In this document: in pieces, positions 37,572-49,632 of the stretch | How the letters are laid out: every line of letters starts with the position of its first letter | How positions within the stretch are numbered: position 1 is the stretch's first letter | Assembly: GCF_020382885.2 (NCBI RefSeq) | Contig: NC_058495.1 | Coordinates: 6,441,627-6,505,626 of the forward strand | Direction of reading: 5' to 3' | Length of the DNA stretch: 64,000 bases | Source: Scatophagus argus | Taxonomy: Eukaryota; Chordata; Actinopteri; Scatophagidae | Notes under the pieces: model-generated | Databases searched by the model: none | Told to the model about the DNA's origin: nothing | The model's input: only the letters and a program-made list of their open reading frames with translations | Made by a program: the position numbers and the translations under genes

Positions 37572-37684
37572 CACAGTGTCCTCCAGCATTAATGCTCTCG
37601 TCGCTGTCACAGTGGAAGACTTTATTCTTCCACTGAGCAAAAACCTCACAGAGAAACAGATGACCTGGATGAACATGGGCCTGA
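37572..37684 (+). pseudogene. orphan copy of SLC5A8-type exon 9
   Basis: A 113-base segment that differs from coding exon 9 of the SLC5A8-type gene (46479-46591) at one position, a G-to-A change turning Gly to Ser in the LPLGKN stretch. Both splice sites survive (TTTTACAG before, GTAAGT after), and the reading frame is open. About 65 bases of upstream intron are also nearly identical. No other exon of the transporter was found within 10 kb on either side, and tshb lies between this copy and the gene. It is therefore a duplicated fragment rather than part of a second gene. Whether it is ever spliced into a transcript is unknown. Confidence 0.88.
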
Positions 37685-37762
37685 GTAAGTTGTGTAAAAA
37701 TATAATTAATTTAACATTTCATATTATTAGTTTACAATACACTCTGGTGATCATAAACCTTT

Positions 37763-37802
37763 TGCTGTAAGGCAACAATGCTAACCACTGCACCACTGCA
37801 CA
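37763..37802 (-). repeat. SINE head fragment
   Basis: The words gctgtaaggcaacaatgcta and accactgcaccactgcac are the first 40 or so bases of the same SINE family, minus orientation. It begins within about five bases of the point where the duplicated SLC5A8 segment stops matching. Confidence 0.65.
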
Positions 37803-37899
37803 ATTCTTGTGCATGTGTGAAATAGAAATCAACAAAATTATAAAAGGCAAAAGTAGTCATAGTGTAACTCTATTACAACGGTACCAAAGCAGTTACATC

Positions 37900-38230
37900 C
37901 AATGTTAAGCTATGCTAGCAGCTCTGTTGGGCTGTACTTAGGCACAGTTGTCCCAGGACCTGAATAGTAGCACATCTCAGTTTAACATGTTAGCATGCTA
38001 TCATTAATCAGCAGTGAACATAAGCCTTAGCTGCAGATGATGGGAATGTCGTTAGTTTTGCAGGTATTTGGTCAAAAACTGAATTATTCAATAAACTGAA
38101 AGTGGGGTGAATCTACGGGGGGACCATCAAAGTCACCTGGGCAATGTGAACATCAGACTGACATTGTCAGACTGACATTGTCATCCCTAGAGTATGGCAA
38201 CAACATTTCTCACATTTCTTCCAGATGAAT
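37900..38230. repeat. percomorph interspersed repeat (copy 2)
   Basis: Shares with the 17.4-17.8 kb copy the words 'catgttagcatgct', 'gatgggaatgtcgttagttt' and 'tgcaggtatttggtcaaaaac'. It contains a short direct repeat, 'cagactgacattgt', at about 38154-38181. Confidence 0.6.
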
Positions 38231-39997
38231 AAACCCAACACAAACAAAAGTGTGTGGTGTGTGGTGGCTGGTATGTGCACTACGTAGCTGGTCCTCTTGG
38301 AGTGCTGATGGAAGCAAATTCCATTTCATCCGCTTTATCCATTAGGGCATTGGGGTTTTGAAAACACCACCACACGGGGAATTTTAGCTGGGCAATTGAA
38401 ACCATTGTCTTATATCAGTCAGATGATTTTTGAGTCAGATCGGGTCAACTGTGTAATGCATATCTTGCTACACTTTATGGGTCATTTGTATTGTACATAT
38501 GTTTTTTGAACATTTATAACATTAAAAAAAATCTATTCTAATATATACAAACTATGTATTAAATATGAATAATATGGCACTCCTTTGCAGAGTTAAAAAT
38601 ACTATGGGGGTATTTACTCATTGTAATGAAGGTATGAACAAGTATAAAACATGTTTTTAATTAAATGAAACAAATTTGAACATATATGGGTCAAAAAAAA
38701 AGAAGCAGTTCAGAATCTGATATGCCCTGACAGAGAAAGGCACAAATGATGGACCACCAATCCCACCAATGGATATATGTGCTGCCATTTTGTCAGCTGA
38801 CAGTTTGCAAGGTTAAACAAAGTGTCGGATTGCCAGAAGTTGCACAAACCTGCTCGAGGTCATAGTGGTTCAGCATTGTACAAACTGCATTTCCTGTCCA
38901 TACTTAGCTTTCATAGAGTTAGCTGATTTTATCTAGTTCAGGTGTAAGAGGACACTTCTACTTGTCCATTGTGCTATCCCTTTAAAGGGATGATGTTTTG
39001 CTGGCTTTTATTTAACCACATTTCAATTATATTTTCATTTTACTCTATTGTGAATAAAATGCTTCAAAATGTTAACTGTACTGTCAGTAGAACCAAAGAA
39101 TAAGACCAATATGGGTCAGTTAACTGACTGATTTTAAGAAAATGTTATTGAAATAAGCACAGATAAGCTTTATAAATGTAGCAAGTGTCACTAACAGAAG
39201 AACACTCTTATGACCAACATAAAACAAGGGGGTGACAAAGCAGTGTCACAGAGATCCACATGATGCATTTATCAAACATTCTCCCACTCTGGACCGCTGA
39301 GCTATTAATAAGCACCAGCTGTCTTCCCAAACTCCCTTTATGAATGGACAACTACACACTGTACTTGGGCTGAGGTAAAATAAAAAGTGAACAAACTCAG
39401 GTTGTAAATATGGTGCTTGGTGACAATGACATTGTGCCTGATCTCTGTGGTTCAATATCCTCACTGATAATCCGTTAATAAGAGGTGTGTCAACAATCAT
39501 GTGCCTTCCAGAATGACCTCTGAGGCAAATATAGTACTCTGAGATGACACTGTGGAGCGTCATGGCCACGTGTTTGTTATGTAGTAAACAGAAAGCTACG
39601 GTCTGCCACAGGATGTGATTAAGTCAAGCACAGATTAGTCGGAGAACTATTTAGAGACATCGGCTTTAATTATGTTTATTCAAAGTATTCCTTTCAGAGT
39701 AAACATAGTAAGTCACACTCAAGTGTACAGGAGGATAAATGATGAAGCTGACAAAAATAAGCATGAGGCTCAGACTCAGCCCCCCACTGCAAACCGAGAA
39801 GCGGCACAGACATGTTGGGCAACACGGGCACAATGAAACAGACTGGTACAATAGGAAGTACGGAGATCATTGACTCAGACATGAGCTAAAGGATGACGTC
39901 AGTCTTCTCTCCAAACATTCATGCATCATGCAGTTTCAGCTTAGTCATTTTTGCAACAATAACAACAGACAAGCTGAGGACATCAACAACAGAAGAA
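38231..39997. other. intergenic stretch downstream of tshb
   Basis: No exon seen. A TTTATT on the plus strand at 39675-39680 (AATAAA on the minus strand, about 320 bases after the tshb stop) is a candidate polyadenylation signal for tshb. Confidence 0.4.
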
Positions 39998-41007
39998 TCA
40001 GAAAGGGATCATGTAGTTGCCCTGACCAGGGTATGGGTAGAGATGTCTGACTGGTTTGGAACACCTCGTTCTGGCCACACTGGCCCTGTGTGTGCACTCA
40101 TCGCTGTCAGTCCTGCAGGCAGCACAGTGGCAGCTGAGAGCCACAGGGTAGGTGAAGACCGGGTCGGCATCCACGGGGCAGCCGGGCAGCAAGGCTGTGC
40201 GGTACTCCACCCTGTCATAGGTACAGCCCCTCTGGACAAGGAAGCGTGGCCTGAGTACATCCCTCATGTTGCTGTCCTGCTCACCATACACAAACACTTG
40301 AATGAACTCCATATATTTCAGCTCCTTGACAACACAAGACTTCATTTAAGGCGCTTGTTTTCAGCTGAAATAACAGGCCCGAAAGAGTTTGATCTTCATG
40401 TGACTTACTTTATGTCAAACGCAACTTTTTAATAAACGTGCTCCATGTTGTACTCAAATGTGGTCGGATTTTACTCATTTTCAGCATTACAACCACATGC
40501 CATTAAATCTTAGAACCACATTATTGAAAATAATAATTTAATCATCTTGTGCATTTTATTTCATTCATTTTGTCCATTCTGCGTTGTATCACCTTTAATA
40601 TGTTAATTTACAATTCATTTGCAATATTTAACACTATGGTTCTCACAAAATAGAAATACAATTGGATGAAGTTTTTTTTTTGAAAAAACAAACAAAAAAA
40701 ATAACGAAAACTTGACTCACACCTTTGAGAACAGAAAATTCTTCAATCAATCATTTATCTTCATGTTCGACAATATTTCTGTTCTTTCTCCACATGAAGA
40801 AATAAGCCACAAACTTTTCTTTTATCGCAAACACATTGTACATACCCTTGAGTAGCAAAATCCCATGCAGATGGTGGTGTTGATGGCCACGCAGAAGTCA
40901 CACTCCGGCTTCTCCACATGCAGGGTGAAGTCAGTGGGTAAACACATGGGAACAGCTGGACTGAACAGCAGGAAAAGGAGCCAGCAGGTGAACATTGCAG
41001 TCTCCAT
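39998..41007 (-). CDS. tshb: thyroid-stimulating hormone beta subunit
   Basis: Hormone-specific subunit that pairs with the common glycoprotein alpha chain, is secreted by pituitary thyrotropes and acts on the TSH receptor; 146 aa. Coding exons: 41007-40846 and 40276-39998, with a phase-0 intron after CYSR, the conserved position. I chose METAMFTCWLL as start: it gives a hydrophobic signal peptide, and an acceptor (TATGCAG) lies 37 bases upstream, so the first exon is untranslated as usual. The cystine-knot signature CMGFCYSR, one N-glycosylation site (NTT), RGCTYDRVEYRTALLPGC, TYPVALSCHC and the end YPYPGQGNYMIPF identify TSH-beta rather than FSH- or LH-beta. The plus-strand open frame across the second exon is a shadow. 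Confidence 0.97.
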
Positions 41008-41147
41008 GTCAAGCAACGCTGTTGTTTTCCAATCAATTTGCAACCTGCATAGGAAAGGAAAGACAAAAAGACAAAATGTTGACCAGATAACAGAAAGTTT
41101 GATGTCTTAAATATTATTTCTTCTCTTCTTCAAGTGCCTTGAGTCAC

Positions 41148-41225
41148 CTGCTCAGTATATGCTGGTGCCTACAGGCCTTGATGCTTTGAGTCTCAACATC
41201 TCATCTGAACAGCATTTATAATCCA
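41148..41225 (-). promoter_or_regulatory. tshb: tshb TATA box and untranslated exon 1
   Basis: On the minus strand a TATA box (TTATAAAT, plus 41214-41221) lies about 25-30 bases before a short likely exon that ends with a donor, GAGCAG|GTGACT, at 41148. The next acceptor is the one at 41044. A small untranslated first exon and a TATA promoter are typical for glycoprotein-hormone beta genes. Exact start site is inferred. Confidence 0.6.
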
Positions 41226-41229
41226 ATCC

Positions 41230-43160
41230 TGAACATTATATAACCCATCTTTAGCTATGCTGGTCGTTATCTTCTATCTGCGACAAACAAGGATGAACAT
41301 AATGAAGTCCATTACTTAGATGACATGAATTAATGATTTCCTTTATGAACAACATTCATACTGCAACCAAGGAAACTGTCCCAAGCTGAAAGCCTCTGTA
41401 CAACACCAGAGTCTCATTCTGTCCTAAGTGGTCTAAAACTGTGTCCACTAGATGTCACAAAATGCCTAAAAGCTTCATTTCCATTAGAAAGAATGCATAA
41501 TTTGTAAAGAGTCAACCTGAGCTTTTACCTCCTTTTCCAAAACAAACATAATCTGTCTCTCGTTTGACTAAAAATTAACTGAGAAAAATCAACAACTTAG
41601 AATACAATATATTTAAAAGAACTTACTGAATGTGCACATCCAACTGATATTTTGTGCGTGAAAAATAAATGTGCATAAGTCAACTCACAAGCTGTCCACA
41701 CTTGTACTGAACGTGGGCAGAAAACATTCAGAGTGCTTTTATCTAATCTGTTCTCTTAGTAAGTAAAATAAAACTGCAGTGGACATCACCATCAAACACC
41801 ACTTTTTTTCAGATACAGACCTCAAACAACAATTTTACACTCAAAACTGCAAGACTAGGAGGAGTTCCTTATCTATTTTTCGTTTAATAATTGGCAAGGA
41901 TTAGCAAGGTCCCTCTGACACTCATAATGACAACTGTGAAGCATTCGATTGTTTTTATCTCCTCTTTATTTATAGATCAGGATTTCTACAGACTATCTCA
42001 TAATTTTCTTGGCACTCTTGTTGTTGCGTCATAAACTGGGATATCTCAAAAATAGATCGGACAGACCACATCTAATAACAGATTATGCTGTACAGTGCAC
42101 ATGACTAAGTGGCTGACCTGCGTTGTCTTTCTCCACTTGTGAGTAAAGTGAAAAACACTCAGAAGTAATATTACAACACAGTGAAAACATAAACAGTATA
42201 ATTTAAGTTCAATGTCCATTTCAATAGCTCATTCCTCATTCTAACCTCTTACTCACCTGTGCAAACATTAACACTAAGTGCCATTTTACATTAACTTTCA
42301 GAAATTTACTGGAAGTGATGTGCTCATTAAAAGTGACTTGATGAAAATGACCATGAAATGTCTATTCATTACATTGCAAATATGAACAAGTAATCACATT
42401 TAATATCAGTCATACTGATAAAAGGTCCCTGCTCATGGCCTTCTTCAACTTTTTCTCTCTCATCTGCAGTATTTTCACTGTAGTTGTCACATTTCTCCCC
42501 GACCCCTACATGTTTTTGAGTATGCATCACCGGAATGCATGTAATAACCAAAGATTTCGAGGTGCTAAGTAAAGCAACAGTTATCACATGTCAGTGTGTG
42601 ACACTTAAAAAAAAGATGTGACAGCAGGAGCTGTGACCCCACCTTAACCATTTAAACTGTCCTGCCCCCTGAAAATTCTCACTTAACCAGTAACTACTGA
42701 GTAACCTGCAGTTGCATAAATTCCCCTCCTGGATGTGTCATTATGTCATTTTGTTTCATAAGGAATAAAGACATCAGAACACAATCTCAGGTATACCACA
42801 GAATCACCACCTTTTACAACCACTAAAATTAGGGCTGTACTGCATGTCCTTGATAGATGATTAACTAAAGTGAACTAATCTTTATAGTCTGATGAATGCA
42901 TCAGAGCAGACCAGACTCCTTGCAGGAGATGTAGCTGAAACAGTTAATTACTTTAGTGTATAGCAGGACTGACACAGTCTAAAACAAAAACTCTTTGGAA
43001 TTTTCTATTCTTTTTTGGAGGTTTCAAGGGAAGCTTTTTAGTGCAGTTGACTGAAATATGCCTGACAGTCTGAAATGCACCGAAAAGCACTTTTTTTAGT
43101 TCGTATATCTGACCACTTCAGGATCATTTAAAAGGAAGAACGTTAAACATTAGCAACACT
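41230..43160. other. divergent intergenic region tshb / SLC5A8-type gene
   Basis: About 2 kb between two genes transcribed away from each other, probably holding the upstream control sequences of both. I see no repeat family or open frame worth calling. Confidence 0.45.
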
Positions 43161-43249
43161 GGATAATACGAAATCCTTTTGAGTCGAAGCACTCTTGACT
43201 GTCTTTCAGAAAGAAGAACTGAAAGGAAGCTCCTTCTGCTGAACTAACC

Positions 43250-46200
43250 ATGGTTGGTACAGGTGGTCCAGTGGCCACATTTTCTGTGTGGGATTATGTG
43301 GTGTTCGCTGGAATCATTGTGGGTGCAGCTGGCATTGGCCTTTTCCAGGCCACCAGAGGCCGAAAGGAGACCAGCAGCGCCGAGTTCTTGCTCGGTGGAC
43401 GGCAAATGACAGCTGTGCCAGTTGCTATGTCGCTAACGGCCAGCTTCATGTCTGGCATCACAGTCATTGGCACACCGGCGGAGGCCTACAGATTTGGAGC
43501 TGCCTTCTGGCTCTTCGGCATCTCCTATGCCATCATGTCTGCCGTCAGTGCTGAAATCTTTGTCCCACTTTTCTACAGACTGGGGATCACCAGTGCCTAT
43601 GAGGTAAGGAAACACCAATTGTAAATCTTTACATGGCACAAACAATGGCAGAGAGGTGCAGCAGGAAATAACTTAACTTAGGAAATAACTTCAATAAAGA
43701 TCAATAAAGTGAGTTTATTGGTAGGCTACAGAAAGAAATAGAAAACATTACCATGGCAACCAAGGGCTGCACAGAAATGCTGTAAAATCTGTTCTTGAAA
43801 AGGGGAAAAAAACCAAAAAAACAACATTAACATTTTGTAAATAGATGCATAAACTAAAGCACTGTGTATGACACAAATGATCCGTTTGAATGATGTCTGA
43901 ATATCTTTTTTTTTTGTTTGTTTCTAGTACCTGGAGATGCGCTTCAGCCGGCCCATTCGGGTAATTGGAACGTCGATGTACATTGTACAGACGGTAACTA
44001 AACATACTTTGATTTAAAAACGATGAATATTCAATAACTTTGTATTTAGATAAGTAAAACCAAAAGTACAAAACAATGAAGAATGGAAAAAACATCCATA
44101 ATTAACATGGCAAATGTAACATGCTAAAAAAAAGCACCTGTCTTCTTTCCTGTTGACTTTATGTAAAACTGATTTGTGATACCAGTTCCAAGATTAATAT
44201 GAATCACATGCTTGTTGTGTTTCCATCTAATCAACTAATGGTGGCCTCTTCTCTCAGGCCCTGTACACTGGTTTGGTCATCTACGCTCCAGCTCTTGCTC
44301 TAAATCAAAGTAAGTCTATACAGTTGTTCTTGTAACAATTATTACTTACTTTATATGCTGCTATGGTCCTCTGCAGTCCTGCGTTACTGTTTGAGACTTT
44401 GACCCTTTTTCACTTACTACAAACGCTCCTGTCTATTTCTTCTGGGTAACAAAATTTCTGGACAAACAAGGAGAGTTTTATTTTTAGTTTGTTTTTTGTT
44501 TTTTCAGTCTTACTTAACTATTAGCTTAGTACACTGTAGCAACCTGATGGCAGTGCTCTGTCTAATCTCTTTGCAATGATCATTTGTTGACTGAAATAAA
44601 ATGAAAATTAAACTAGTTAAATACCAAATTATTAGGGTTGATATATAATCTTTGGCTTGAAGTTACTAAAACTATCATGTTGTTATGTCTAAATAGGCTT
44701 ATTTTAATTATGAATCACAATGAAGCTTTGTTTTTAATTGCTATTCAGTCACAGGACTTAACCTGTGGGGAGTGCTGGTGGCTACAGGAGCAGTGTGCAT
44801 CATCTACTGCACTTTGGTTGGTACCGTGCATGTCAAAAAGTGTTACATTTTGTGTTGAAGGAATGATCTGTGTCTTGGACTGTATGCAAACCGTACATAA
44901 TGTATACAAACACTGACTAAATAATGTGTAGTTGTACACATTTAACAGCTTTAACTATCACTGAACTGGAAAGACTTAAAAAAGTACTTGGAAATAACAT
45001 GGATTTTGTTTCAGGGCGGACTGAAAGCAGTAATCTGGACAGACGTACTGCAGATGGTGGTCATGCTGGCAGGTTTTGTGGCTGTTATAGCTCGAGGAGC
45101 TGTACTGCAGGGAGGCCTGGCGAAGATTTGGGAAGATGCAGAACAAGGAGGCCGACTAGAGGTGTTTGAGTAAGTATACAAGCCAACTTAGGTCAAATTT
45201 GTTTATTTTAAACTGATTATGATATCCGATGGATAGGGCTTCCTGAATCAGAGAAGACAAATTCAACTGTCTAATGTAATTGCTTCCTGTAACTCTTAAA
45301 TGCTCTAGAATCCAAAAAGAAAACCCAAAGTGTCAAAGTTGTCTCTGAAGTGTCATCTGTCAATAGTAAAGTAAAGCCATATGTTGTTGACATTTATCAC
45401 AGTTTTGACCCAGATCCTCTGAAGCGACATACCTTCTGGACTATCACAGTCGGTGGCAGCGTGATGTGGGCATCTATCTATTCAATCAACCAGTCCCAGG
45501 TGCAGCGCTACATCTCCTGCAAAACTCTGGGACATGCCAAGATGTAAGCACTCCTGCAGTACCATGCAAACAGTATACTATCATCTGTGAGCGAGAGCTC
45601 GTGCACTGACAAGCCTTCTTGCATTTCTCAGGGCTCTGTATGTGAACATGGTAGGCCTGTGGATAACTGTGAGTCTGGCTGTGTTTTCTGGTCTCACCAT
45701 GTTCTCAATCTACAAGAATTGTGACCCACTTACAAATGGTGATGTGGGCACCCCTGACCAGGTAACGGCAGTTGCTATTTTCTCTTCACTCATCAACATA
45801 TGGATATCATGCTGTTTATTAGGTAACTAAGCATTAACTGTAAAAATGTCATATTGTAAACCAGCTGCTGCCCTACCTTGTCATGGATATTTTGGCAGTT
45901 TACCCTGGAATCCCAGGCTTATTTGTGGCTGCTGCATACAGTGGTACCCTTAGGTAAGGCATGACATAAGGAACATCCATCCATCCATCCATCCATCCAT
46001 CCACTTTCTAAACTGCTTGGGCAGGGTACAACCTGGACTGGTCGCCAATCAATCACATGGGTGACACACAAAAGGAGACACACACACTCACACCTAGGAG
46101 CAATGTAGAGTAGCCAATTAACCTAATGTGCATGTCTTTGGGACTGTGGGAGGAAGCCAGAGTACCCGGAGAAAACCCACAGGCACAGGGAGAACACAGG

Positions 46201-49200
46201 TTTGAATCCCCAGACCGGGATTCAAACCTGGAACTCTCTTGCTGTGAGGCGAGAAAACAGCCACAAGGACATTACATTAGTCATAAATGCTATGTTGATA
46301 AGGGAATGCTCTCAAAGATAAGATACAATGCTAAGGAAAGAATGAGCTGGCAATATGCGGATTATGTTGATACCTGTCAGCGTTCCACTGATGACAACAA
46401 GTTTGTTTAACCTTCAATGCATCAGCCTTTCTGTTACGTTCAGTGACTAAAAACAAAAAACTGTTACATATTTTTCAGCACAGTGTCCTCCAGCATTAAT
46501 GCTCTCGTCGCTGTCACAGTGGAAGACTTTATTCTTCCACTGGGCAAAAACCTCACAGAGAAACAGATGACCTGGATGAACATGGGCCTGAGTAAGTTGT
46601 GTAAAAACATACTTTTGAAAAAAAAATGAAACATTTCATAATTTACTATGGGTTTACAGTACACTCTGGTGATCATAAATACTACAGTGTAGCACAAAGA
46701 ATGAGATTCCAGCAGACACCAGGATAACCATTATCTTATCTTGTTGTTGTTAGCAGGCAATTAAAGTGCTAAAATTAAAGTTACGACATGATCAGAATGT
46801 GGAAAAGAGAGATACCCTGATAGCTGTTCAGGAGAAAAGCTTGTTTATTCAAAGACTACATCAAAACTTGTGAAAAGGTTTTTGTTTCTACAGACAGGAC
46901 ACAATACCCAAACAATGCTTAATGCTACGAGAACTTAGAGTCTTTCTGGGTCTTACTGAGAAACTCGACAGGTAGGAACATGTAGGTACTAGAACCTTTT
47001 TTTGTCAGCTTAAGGAGAAGGGTGTGGCTTGTCTTGGCATTTCCTAGCAATCACAATGCTCGACAAATAAGAAAACAGGGTTTCTGCAGTTTTCTGGTAG
47101 TTAAAATTAAGACCCACCACATAAAATTCTGAAAGTATCAGGTAACAGAAGTTTTAAAGTCTGATGGAAAACAAGTGTGAAAACAAGTGTGGATGACATG
47201 GTCTTTTTCCAGTACTTTCCACATTACATAACAATAATTACCAGTTTTATATAATGAATTGCATTTTTGCCAACACTAACACCTGCCTGTTATGAGACAA
47301 TGAGCTTCCTAGCTACTGTATCAAGCAACAGCGGCAGTACTTGCTACAGGTCTAATGGTGCTGGTTGAAACATCACAAAAATGGATTGACAGCCTTCAGT
47401 GCCCACAAACCACTGTTGCAACAATCCCTCTCATACATAGGTAACATCTCCTGACAGCCTGCAATAGGATACAGAAACATTTTACAGCTAACGCCACTGC
47501 CTCTGAGGCAAGAGAAAATATTCAGGAAGTCTCTTTCCTGAATATTCTGAACTTTGGGAAATCAAACTGAAGACCTTTTAATACCTTCTAAGGCTTTTTT
47601 TGAGTGAACTGAATGCTTTTTGAGACTTTTCAAGATGTGAAAATACCCTGAAAAATCAAGAAAACAAACAGAATGAAAATTTAGACAGTTCAGTTATATC
47701 TATCACTAAATTATTGTGGGAAAATGTATGAAAATATGTAGCACATCTGCTTTAGGTTACACCAAGTGTTTCTTTCAGTGCTGTCAAAGTGCTGATTAGA
47801 TTTTTTCCTTTATTTCACTGATCTTGATTTTAACATCTCCCAGGTGTATTCTTTGGTGCACTTTGTATTGGGATGGCTGGAGTTGCTTCACTGATGGGAA
47901 GCATTTTGCAGGTAAACCTCTCCAACTTGTGCACTAACTGCAGCCATTTATTGCTCTACAGCACCACCCAATGTTGAGTATTAAGACCCACACACACCTT
48001 CTGATCTATTTTTATTTCCAGGCAGCTCTGTCCATATTTGGGATGATCAGCGGGCCTCTTCTTGGTCTTTACCTATTAGGCATGCTATTCCGCACATCAA
48101 ATTCAACAGTGAGTATTTCCTATTAATGGGACATTCACTATAACAACAGCACACTCTCACAACGCCAAGAAAACTGTGACACATCCAGGAAGTGTTTGAC
48201 TACAGCCATTTTTACTTTACAGGGGGGACTTGTTGGATTGATCATTGGTCTGGTATTGACTTTGTGGGTGGGAATTGGAGGCCAGATTTATCCACCGCCA
48301 GCTGAAAAGACAAATCCTCTCCATCTCAGCACTGTAGACTGCAACAGCACAATGGGCCAAACCTACACAACACCAGCCTCGTGGACAAGTCCAGTGACTC
48401 TGACCCCACAGCCTGAGTGAGTCATATTACATAAAACAATCCATCAAGCACATGATACAATCTCAATAAACATGACTATTCATTAGCATTTTAAAGCAAA
48501 TAATATATATAGTATAGAGTATAAGGCTTCAAACTCTACTAAAAAGATGTAATTCTATTTGCCAGTTCATTTAGTTGCTCAGTTGTGGTCCATTATAGAA
48601 ACCCAGTGGCTGTCTGGACTACAATTCAGAAATATATTTTTGAATACATTTCAAAATAAATTCTGAAATACAGTCAATATACACAGTGATCAAGTGAAAA
48701 TCTAGAAAATCTCGCTCAGTCTGGATGTTTATCTCTAAACAATACACACTTCATCCCTGGGCTGCAACAATTTATTAGTGAATCAATTCTTCATTGACAG
48801 AAACATAATTTGCAACCATTTTCATAATGGATTAATTGTTGTTGTTGTTGTTTTGTTTTTTTTTTTAAGCTTTGCATTTTGGACTATTGGCTATGCAAAA
48901 CAAATTATCACCTCGGAATGTATTCTAATGTTTTACTAACTGAAAGATTAACAAAGAAAATAATCTCCAGATTAATGAATAATAAAGATAATCATTACTT
49001 GCAGCCCTACTTCATGCAGTAACAGCAGAAAGAAATGCCAATCATGGTGTAACAAGTATAGAATGACACAAGGATGAATGATTTCCATTGTGTGTCAGTG
49101 TCAGGCCCCCCCTGGCAGACTCCTGGTACTCTCTGTCATACGTCTACTTAGCTCTCTTTGGTTCACTGACCACGATCGTGTCTGGACTGCTCGTGAGCGT

Positions 49201-49632
49201 GATCACAGGTGAGACACTTTTTTTCAACTGCAGAGGCACATAAATGCTCCTATGGTCTAAATGTTTAATATTACAATCTAAATCTGCCAGAAACACGTTT
49301 TCACAATATAAGCCAATTTCTTTTTAGGTGGATGCAAGCAAGAAAAAACCAACCCTGATCTGTTTGTGAGATCGAGTGATCTGATCTGCTTCAGCTGGTG
49401 TCATAAATCCAAGGTAAGAGACTGGTCCTTTTGTTAGACAACTGGTAATGAAGTGAAGATATATTACTCATCTAACTAGACAAGGTTCGGTCGCTATTAA
49501 TAATTTGCGGAATGTTCTCTACAGGCATCAGATGTCACAGAGAAGGCTGACTTTCACATGGAAGCTGACAACCCAACATTCAAAGACTCTGACATCATGA
49601 GTAATGATGTTGAAAAAGCAACCAAACTATAA
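43250..49632 (+). CDS. slc5a8l: sodium-coupled monocarboxylate transporter, SLC5A8-like
   Basis: Plasma-membrane symporter of the sodium:solute family, expected to carry lactate, short-chain fatty acids or nicotinate with Na+; 604 aa (human SLC5A8: 610). Coding exons: 43250-43603, 43928-43993, 44258-44309, 44749-44816, 45015-45169, 45403-45543, 45632-45761, 45865-45953, 46479-46591, 47844-47911, 48022-48108, 48223-48416, 49105-49208, 49328-49413, 49525-49632. Diagnostic stretches: [86 protein letters not shown] and [20 protein letters not shown]. These favour SLC5A8 over SLC5A12 and SLC5A6. The end ATKL is a class-I PDZ ligand like the TRL of SLC5A8. Start codon context is good (AACCATGG). 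Exon 4 uses a weak donor, GTTGGT. A SINE sits in the intron before exon 9. Confidence 0.93.
45974..46258 (-). mobile_element. tRNA-headed SINE with L2-like tail in SLC5A8-type intron 8
   Basis: Minus-strand copy, with (CATC)n at its tail (45974-46012), the usual body blocks, and a head at the right with TTTGAATCCC and GGATTCAAACCTGG words. Near 46200-46230 the B-box region is partly doubled (tttgaatccccagaccggga followed by ttcaaacctgg). Its right end abuts the segment that recurs at 37.3 kb. Confidence 0.8.
46680..47843. other. intron 9 of the SLC5A8-type gene
   Basis: No exon or recognisable repeat in this intron apart from simple A/T-rich sequence. Confidence 0.5.
48755..49015. repeat. 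'gggctgcaacaa' terminal-inverted repeat element
   Basis: Begins GGGCTGCAACAATTTATTAG and ends with 'cattacttgcagccctac', so the ends (gggctgcaa / ttgcagccc) are inverted repeats about 260 bases apart. The interior has the aattgttgttg and tttggactattgg words. It resembles the dispersed non-autonomous element seen in part at 12.9 kb. It lies in intron 12 of the SLC5A8-type gene. Confidence 0.7.

Noticed and set aside
36600-38300. Possible second complete SLC5A8-type gene around the orphan exon
   Set aside because: I looked for the neighbouring exons (the [12 protein letters not shown] and [12 protein letters not shown] segments before, [15 protein letters not shown] after) on the same strand and found none, so only the exon 9 block is duplicated.
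39893-40432. 179-codon open frame on the plus strand
   Set aside because: It is antisense to the second coding exon of tshb, which has full-length family identity on the minus strand; its own translation has no domain.
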